5,708 nt of DNA, taken from the NCBI GenBank assembly GCA_037968515.1, contig JBBKVQ010000002.1, forward strand, positions 1 to 5,708, given 5' to 3'. This document shows positions 3,401-5,708 of this stretch, in pieces. The stretch is from JBFFMO01 sp037968515 (lineage in GTDB: Bacteria > Myxococcota_A > Bradymonadia > Bradymonadales > Bradymonadaceae). Under the pieces are notes generated by a model. That model was not told the origin of the DNA, did no database searches, and was given only the letters and a program-made list of their open reading frames with translations. Both the position numbers and the translations under genes were made by a program. Position 1 is the first letter of the stretch. Every line of letters starts with the position of its first letter.

Positions 3401-5708
3401 ATCGAATTCAAAATCGCCGGCTTTGGCGACTTCTTTGGTTTCGACATAACCGTCCAAAAGCGCGGTTCCTTCGTCGAGTGGCCAGCCTGGAACAAGCTTC
3501 AGGCAGACGCGTCGGGCGTGGAAAGCCTTAAGGCCGTCGACGACGCACAGAAGGTCGGCGTAGATCATTGGGATGGGCCCAGCGACCACTTCTTCGACAA
3601 AAATTTCGTAGGTCAAAACCTTCGATTTTGGCGTGACTTGGCCGCGGCAAACCAGTTGGACCGGCTCGCCTTCAGCGGGCTCAAAGCGCCAGCCGTCGCG
3701 TTCCATCGTGTAGCCGAGGCCTGACATGTAGAAGGCCATGGCTTGCAGGCAGCCCTCGAACATGAGGGTTCCTGGCATGCATGGGTCGTTTTTGAAATGG
3801 CCGTTAAAAAACCAGTGTTCCGGGTCGACATTTACGGTTGATTTTAGATAACCGCGTTTCCATGGCCCGCCGTTGGTGTCGTAGACGTCGATATCGTCCA
3901 AGAATACCATGCGTCCGCCCTGAATTTTGGGCGTGCGGGTGTGGGTTTGGGCCCATTCGTAACCTGGGCCAAAACAATCCCAGGGGCGGCCATCGGCAAA
4001 TGCGCGGACGTCGGCTTTTGTGAAACTATTTTTGGTGCAATTGACGAAGGGCGCGTCCAGACGTGGGTTTGCGACGATCTCTTGGGTTTCTGGTTTCCAC
4101 AGACAACCTTCGGAATTGGCCAATTCTTCATCGGTGAAAAATCCTGCCTGACCCTTTCTGACCGACAAACGAACCTCGCCGTTCACGCGGCAGTCCGAGT
4201 GGAAGAACATCAGGCGAGTGTCGCCTTGGGCTGCATGGCCATCCAGATGGATATCGTAGACGAGGTTGTCGCCGACTTTGGGCAGGCCGCCGTAATAGGT
4301 GAGCTCGCAGCCGAGCAGGCGGTAGATGCGCTTGCCCTTGTTCAGGAAGTCGACGCCCAGGTACGAAATCAGCATCAAGTCGGCCTGGCCGGACTCGATT
4401 AGGATTCCAGCGGGGACGTGCCCGTCGGACAAATACCAGCGGTCAGGCGTGACAAGGGTTTCGCTCCAAAGCGTGCCTTTTTGGCCCATTGTTCCAAGTT
4501 CTGCGTCAATGCCAGTGACCTTGTCGGCTAGCAATAGCGGCGGCTCAGGCATGCGCACTTGGCGAGGATGAGTTTCCTGGACCTTGAACATTTCGCCGTA
4601 GATTTCCGAGATATGGCCCGACGCGTGGATTTTGAGTTGGTCGAAGTCGAGCGTGGGGCCTACCGGCGTGCCGCCGGTCGGGTGAGCAGTGAGCTGTGAG
4701 CGGTGAGCAGTAGGTATGACGGGTTTGGCAGCAGGAATCACCTCTGCTGGCTTTTGGACGGTCGGTTTTGGTGCTGGGGCCGGTATTGCGCTTGGGACGC
4801 GGGGCGCCGGTGCCGCAACTGGGGCTGATTGTGGCAAAATACTTGGCTGCTGTGGCATCGCTGGCGTCTGCGGCGTCTGCGGCATCGTTGGCGTCTGCGT
4901 CATCTGCGCCATCTGCGGCATCGGCTGCGCGTAGCCCTGTGGCGCGTTGCCGAGCATCTGCATGCCGGCTTGCTGCACTGCGACAAACTGCGCAAAGACG
5001 GCGGACTGCTGCATCAGGAATTGTTGCTGCATCTGCCCGATTTCTTGAAGCGTTGACTGCATGGCGGCAAGGGTTGGGTTGCCGTTTTGGAACGCGGGGG
5101 CAGGATATGCGGATGGCATTGGCTGCATAGCAGGGGCCGCAAACGTAGCAGGCATCGGCTGAGCGGCCGGGGCAGCGCCGCTTGAAATCAACGACTGGAA
5201 TGATGGCTCGACACTTCCGACCTTGGGCAGCGTGGGCGCAGCCTGCATGACCTGGGTGTTCGAAAGTGGAGTCTGGTTTTGATGTGTCGTCATGTTTTGG
5301 ACTTCGAGCGGAGTGCCATGGGTGTTGAAAATGACCGTTGGGCCTGCCATCTGGCGGGGCTGAAGGGTCACGACCGAGGGTACGTGTGCAGCAAATGAGT
5401 AGGTGTCGCCGACGATAAAGTCGCCGTTGGACGAAAGAATCAGGCCGGCAAGGTCGCGCAGGTCATGCGCAGCCATGTTTTCGCCCAGAAGGGCCGTGAA
5501 ATCGACGCCAGCGCCTGTTTGGGTCTCCGGCGAGAGCGTGGCGAGAATCTCGTCGCCGGCGAGCTGTGCGTCGCTCAGGCGCTTGATTACGAACGTGACG
5601 GCGGCATCGCCCAGCCGTTCGATGGGCACGCCAGCGGCACGGGCCTGGACTGGGTCGTTGCACAAATCGACGGCGGCCACGATGGCGACGTCGATTTCGC
5701 CTGCTGAT
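191..5708 (-). CDS. pfaC: PUFA synthase subunit, PfaC/Pfa3-like, C-terminal part (5' end outside window)
   Basis: Large iterative multienzyme that processes acyl chains during polyunsaturated fatty acid synthesis; no signal peptide or membrane segment is evident in the visible part, so it is probably cytoplasmic or membrane-associated. Domains by approximate residue (counted from the GTG at 5680): end of a KS/chain-length-factor fold 1-102; low-complexity linker 105-344; FabA-type dehydratase unit 1, 345-740 (H628, E642); unit 2, 745-1130 (H1020, E1034); PS-DH dehydratase 1135-1405 (H1148, D1317); connector 1406-1515; PlsC-type acyltransferase about 1520-1745 (H1572, E1577, E1659-S1663); 84-residue tail. 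The frame stays open from 5680 to the edge and encodes SAGEIDVAI, which continues the same domain, so 5680 is not the real start and the gene is truncated by the window. KS/CLF followed by tandem FabA-like DH is the PfaC pattern; the terminal acyltransferase recalls myxobacterial Pfa3. The stop is TAG at 191-193. Family assignment is secure; the exact symbol is less so. Confidence 0.93.
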   Translation of the reverse strand, partial: SAGEIDVAIVAAVDLCNDPVQARAAGVPIERLGDAAVTFVIKRLSDAQLAGDEILATLSPETQTGAGVDFTALLGENMAAHDLRDLAGLILSSNGDFIVGDTYSFAAHVPSVVTLQPRQMAGPTVIFNTHGTPLEVQNMTTHQNQTPLSNTQVMQAAPTLPKVGSVEPSFQSLISSGAAPAAQPMPATFAAPAMQPMPSAYPAPAFQNGNPTLAAMQSTLQEIGQMQQQFLMQQSAVFAQFVAVQQAGMQMLGNAPQGYAQPMPQMAQMTQTPTMPQTPQTPAMPQQPSILPQSAPVAAPAPRVPSAIPAPAPKPTVQKPAEVIPAAKPVIPTAHRSQLTAHPTGGTPVGPTLDFDQLKIHASGHISEIYGEMFKVQETHPRQVRMPEPPLLLADKVTGIDAELGTMGQKGTLWSETLVTPDRWYLSDGHVPAGILIESGQADLMLISYLGVDFLNKGKRIYRLLGCELTYYGGLPKVGDNLVYDIHLDGHAAQGDTRLMFFHSDCRVNGEVRLSVRKGQAGFFTDEELANSEGCLWKPETQEIVANPRLDAPFVNCTKNSFTKADVRAFADGRPWDCFGPGYEWAQTHTRTPKIQGGRMVFLDDIDVYDTNGGPWKRGYLKSTVNVDPEHWFFNGHFKNDPCMPGTLMFEGCLQAMAFYMSGLGYTMERDGWRFEPAEGEPVQLVCRGQVTPKSKVLTYEIFVEEVVAGPIPMIYADLLCVVDGLKAFHARRVCLKLVPGWPLDEGTALLDGYVETKEVAKAGDFEFDYRAMLACANGRPSQAFGPIYSRFDSHIRVARLPNPPYHFLSRVTRLVGEIGTMQKGMEVDVEYDIPPEAFYFDENGCRTMPFAVLLEAALQPCGWLASYLGCALTVEDEVFFRNLDGSGTVHVDLLPTDGTMLTKVKSTGISKAGPMIIVSFVVECLIGDVLVYDMDTVFGFFPGEALQNQIGLTTSDEQRALLNAPGQTIDLVTRPAKYWRKDAPQLAEPMLLMLDRVVYFDPTGGDAKLGTLRGEKDVDPDEWFFKAHFFQDPVQPGSLGIEAMIQLLQFYMLETGMDKGIKNPRFETLSHAHKMTWKYRGQVVPKNKVISSTIEITETGTDADGPFAVCKASLWVDGKRIYEASNLGMRIVSDGKVGAEITTTIDPNIDEWVKDHCPTYTVPSLPMMSIVDLLAQGACKEQNVTALKDVRIKGWVTLDGPRTLRTERRGDLISLLGIDGDIETELATARVQTGTYARRPVALEPLSAGFIDHWGVEPKDAQPVPFGDALPYDDGRLFHGPAFQVLHSLVQTAAGASSLIHTSSPHVKDAARIVPIGRLNPLLLDGATHSIPHDQLHKWDSKYPADKVAYPAWITEIEFFGQTPSSGVVRCEVRPDGFMGTADYPAFKIQLIDENGVWCQLKLVEACFPKGKLGSLDPMTRQAFLKDLEVPLEGEIPSLSATKNGVTTLNEADVKATDWLPGTVAALYGTTDVAEIATKEHIAATQHIHPGLLPAALPLNRFQVETTFKDGVATATGDANGVIDVTPVKEFWTKWFDREPWPVEDLYYGLIERFVNRVIITDPTAFEAQRGKSLLYLGNHHVGVESLLFSIIASALNGVPTVTLAKVEHKESWLGRLIDLCFRYPDINDPKVITFFDRDDKESLPNIIKELAVEMMGPGRSLMVHVEGTRSRSCRQPVEKMSGAFLDMSIAVNAPVVPIRFYGGLPVEPLENRLEFPVGMGKQDIYIGRPILPEELKGMPYGDRKKVVVAAINALGPANAVETPNPADPEFEARVNAYLKSHDVSHEHATLACVLGEQKNATAATKRILSSSSSKDLADSAPESAWLQELAVRLLGR
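446..1123 (-). other. Domain: PlsC/AGPAT-family acyltransferase
   Basis: Residues about 1520-1745. The lead-in VKEFWTKWFDREPWPVEDLY precedes the core. Acyltransferase block I is NHHVGVES (N1571, H1572, E1577), an H-x4-E form of the usual H-x4-D. Block II is FFDRD with R1630. Block III is EGTRS (E1659-S1663), the lysophosphatidate-binding motif. Block IV is APVVPIRFYGGLP at about 1685-1697. All four blocks in order identify a glycerolipid acyltransferase. Fused to a PUFA synthase it probably moves the finished acyl chain from a carrier directly onto a lysophospholipid, replacing or assisting product release. Acceptor specificity cannot be read from the sequence. Confidence 0.92.
1463..2278 (-). 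other. Domain: polyketide-type dehydratase (PS-DH, double hotdog)
   Basis: Residues about 1135-1405. The N-terminal hotdog carries DHCPTYTVPSLPMMSIVDLL, with H1148 as probable catalytic histidine in a variant of the PKS dehydratase HxxxGxxxxP motif. LFHGPAFQVL (H1271) corresponds to the conserved YGPxF element between the two hotdogs. The C-terminal hotdog has LNPLLLDGATHS, matching the HPALLDxxxQ/H motif, with D1317 as probable catalytic acid. The His-Asp spacing of 169 residues is normal for this fold. This is a third dehydratase on one chain, of a different family from the two FabA-type units, and would be expected to make trans-2-enoyl intermediates that go on to reduction. Confidence 0.82.
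2291..3448 (-). other. Domain: FabA-type dehydratase unit 2 (pseudo-hotdog plus catalytic hotdog)
   Basis: Residues about 745-1130 repeat the layout of unit 1. The first hotdog has RTMPFAVLLEAALQPCGWLA (M840 onward), an active-site-like helix with no preceding catalytic histidine, so it is a structural partner. The second hotdog has WFFKAHFFQDPVQPG followed by SLGIEAMIQLLQFYM. H1020 and E1034 are 14 residues apart, as in unit 1 and in FabA. The usual Met of DPVMPG is Gln here. Tandem units in this order (pseudo, active, pseudo, active) are established for PfaC-type dehydratase regions. The two units probably act on different chain lengths or with different double-bond outcome; which does what cannot be read from the sequence. 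Confidence 0.88.
3461..4648 (-). other. Domain: FabA-type dehydratase unit 1 (pseudo-hotdog plus catalytic hotdog)
   Basis: Residues about 345-740. The first hotdog carries RWYLSDGHVPAGILIESGQA (H421) in the place of a FabA active-site helix but lacks the DPxMPG element, so it is read as the non-catalytic partner. The following RLLGCELTYYGGLPKVGD and GQAGFFTDEELANSEG stretches look characteristic of PUFA synthase DH regions. The second hotdog has WFFNGHFKNDPCMPG followed by TLMFEG, the FabA/FabZ signature with H628 as catalytic histidine. Fourteen residues later is E642, the same spacing as the E. coli FabA His70/Asp84 pair, with Glu as in FabZ. Expected role: dehydration of beta-hydroxyacyl intermediates, perhaps with isomerisation. 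Key residues are intact, so it is probably active. Confidence 0.88.
4682..4716. repeat. Heptamer tandem array inside the coding sequence
   Basis: Four clear 7-bp units on the plus strand, GTGAGCA, GTGAGCT, GTGAGCG, GTGAGCA (4682-4688, 4689-4695, 4696-4702, 4703-4709), then a diverged GTAGGTA (4710-4716). On the coding strand the units read ACTGCTC / ACCGCTC / ACAGCTC, sharing the ACTG or ACCG start and the 7-bp period with the two arrays beyond the stop codon. It encodes roughly PTAHRSQLTAH (residues 322-333), with TAH repeated 7 residues apart because three heptamers make 21 bases. It lies at the end of the flexible linker, just before the first dehydratase. Confidence 0.85.
4854..4925. repeat. 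Nonamer tandem array in linker coding region (8 units)
   Basis: Eight consecutive 9-bp units on the plus strand, based on GGCGTCTGC and GGCATCGCT: 4854-4862, 4863-4871, 4872-4880, 4881-4889, 4890-4898, 4899-4907, 4908-4916 and 4917-4925. The first and fourth units are alike, hinting at a 27-bp higher-order step. A multiple of three keeps the frame; the product is a Met/Pro/Gln/Thr run at residues about 252-276. Likely a slippage-prone site that changes linker length. Confidence 0.8.
5369..5708 (-). other. Domain: C-terminal end of a KS/chain-length-factor-like domain (partial)
   Basis: The segment EIDVAIVAAVDLCNDPV, then GDAAVTFVIKRLSDAQLAGD, matches the late part of ketosynthase-fold domains, where a G-D/E-G-A-x-x-x-V-L-K-R-L stretch precedes the region carrying the last active-site histidine. 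Where a ketosynthase would show a GHT-x-A-A-x-G motif, this protein has LLGENMAAHDLRDLAGLIL, so the histidine after the glycine is a glutamate. That fits a chain-length factor (a non-condensing KS paralogue) better than an active ketosynthase. The tail is also shorter than in a normal KS. The N-terminal part, including any Cys/Gln position, lies outside the window, so KS versus CLF is inferred. Confidence 0.7.

Larger units (their letters stand above)
4649..5368 (-). other. Linker: long Pro/Gln/Met/Ala-rich interdomain segment
   Basis: Residues about 105-344 have strongly biased composition and no recognisable domain. Early on there are repeated QPMP and PAMQPMP patterns; around 205-240 a Gln/Met-rich stretch (QEIGQMQQQFLMQQ) could form a helix. 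A run of TPTMPQTPQTP-like triplets follows at about 252-276, then an Ala/Pro/Lys stretch (APAPKPTVQKPAEVIP) typical of flexible tethers in bacterial multienzymes. It separates the KS/CLF end from the first dehydratase and probably gives a shuttling acyl carrier reach. No acyl carrier serine motif (DSL-like) is seen here. Two DNA tandem repeats lie inside it (4682-4716 and 4854-4925). Confidence 0.8.

Noticed and set aside
3941..4402. Plus-strand open frame of about 153 codons opposite dehydratase unit 1
   Set aside because: Same reason: the minus strand carries clear PUFA dehydratase sequence here, and the plus-strand product resembles nothing known.
4716..5130. Plus-strand open frames rich in Ala/Ser/Arg across the linker region
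   Set aside because: They are opposite-strand readings of the Pro/Gln/Ala linker and its nonamer repeat; composition is explained by the repeat and no domain is recognisable.
5678..5680. GTG as the true start codon of the large gene
   Set aside because: The frame stays open from here to the window edge and the residues before it (EIDVAI) continue the KS/CLF-like domain; it is only the first GTG visible in the window and no ribosome binding site is seen before it.

Overview
The window is almost entirely one very long minus-strand reading frame. It is open at the right edge (the 5' part of the gene lies beyond position 5708) and ends with a TAG at 191-193. The visible part, about 1,838 codons, is the C-terminal portion of a multidomain polyunsaturated fatty acid (PUFA) synthase subunit of the PfaC / myxobacterial Pfa3 kind. 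In protein order it holds: the end of a ketosynthase/chain-length-factor-like domain; a long Pro/Gln/Met/Ala-rich linker; two FabA-type dehydratase units, each a non-catalytic hotdog followed by a catalytic one; a polyketide-type (PS-DH) dehydratase; a connecting region; and a C-terminal PlsC/AGPAT acyltransferase. Residue numbers in this annotation count from the GTG at 5680-5678. That codon is only a numbering reference, not the proposed start.

The organism looks like a Gram-negative bacterium of moderate to moderately high GC. A PfaC-type protein fused to an AGPAT domain is a feature I associate with PUFA synthases of Myxococcota and relatives (former Deltaproteobacteria). That placement is inference from architecture and recalled family knowledge, not a database match.

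Layout from left to right: positions 1-197 are a compact mosaic of repeats, with no gene visible. A 48-bp unit carrying a GC-rich palindrome occurs twice (1-48 and 115-162). Each copy runs into a tandem array of 7-bp units (50-87 and 156-197), and a degenerate palindromic segment (88-114) separates them. The last heptamer of the second array supplies the stop codon of the synthase gene. Positions 191-5708 are the gene. Its linker-coding part contains two further short tandem repeats: a period-9 array (4854-4925) and a period-7 array (4682-4716) that resembles the arrays beyond the stop codon.

Function as a whole: partner subunits would supply condensation, ketoreduction, acyl carrier and enoyl reduction. 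The dehydratases here would remove water from the beta-hydroxyacyl intermediates (the FabA-type units possibly also isomerising), which places cis double bonds. The AGPAT domain would pass the finished acyl chain to a lysophospholipid. None of the partner genes is in the window. The repeat-filled downstream flank would suit the end of an operon, but only 190 bases are visible.
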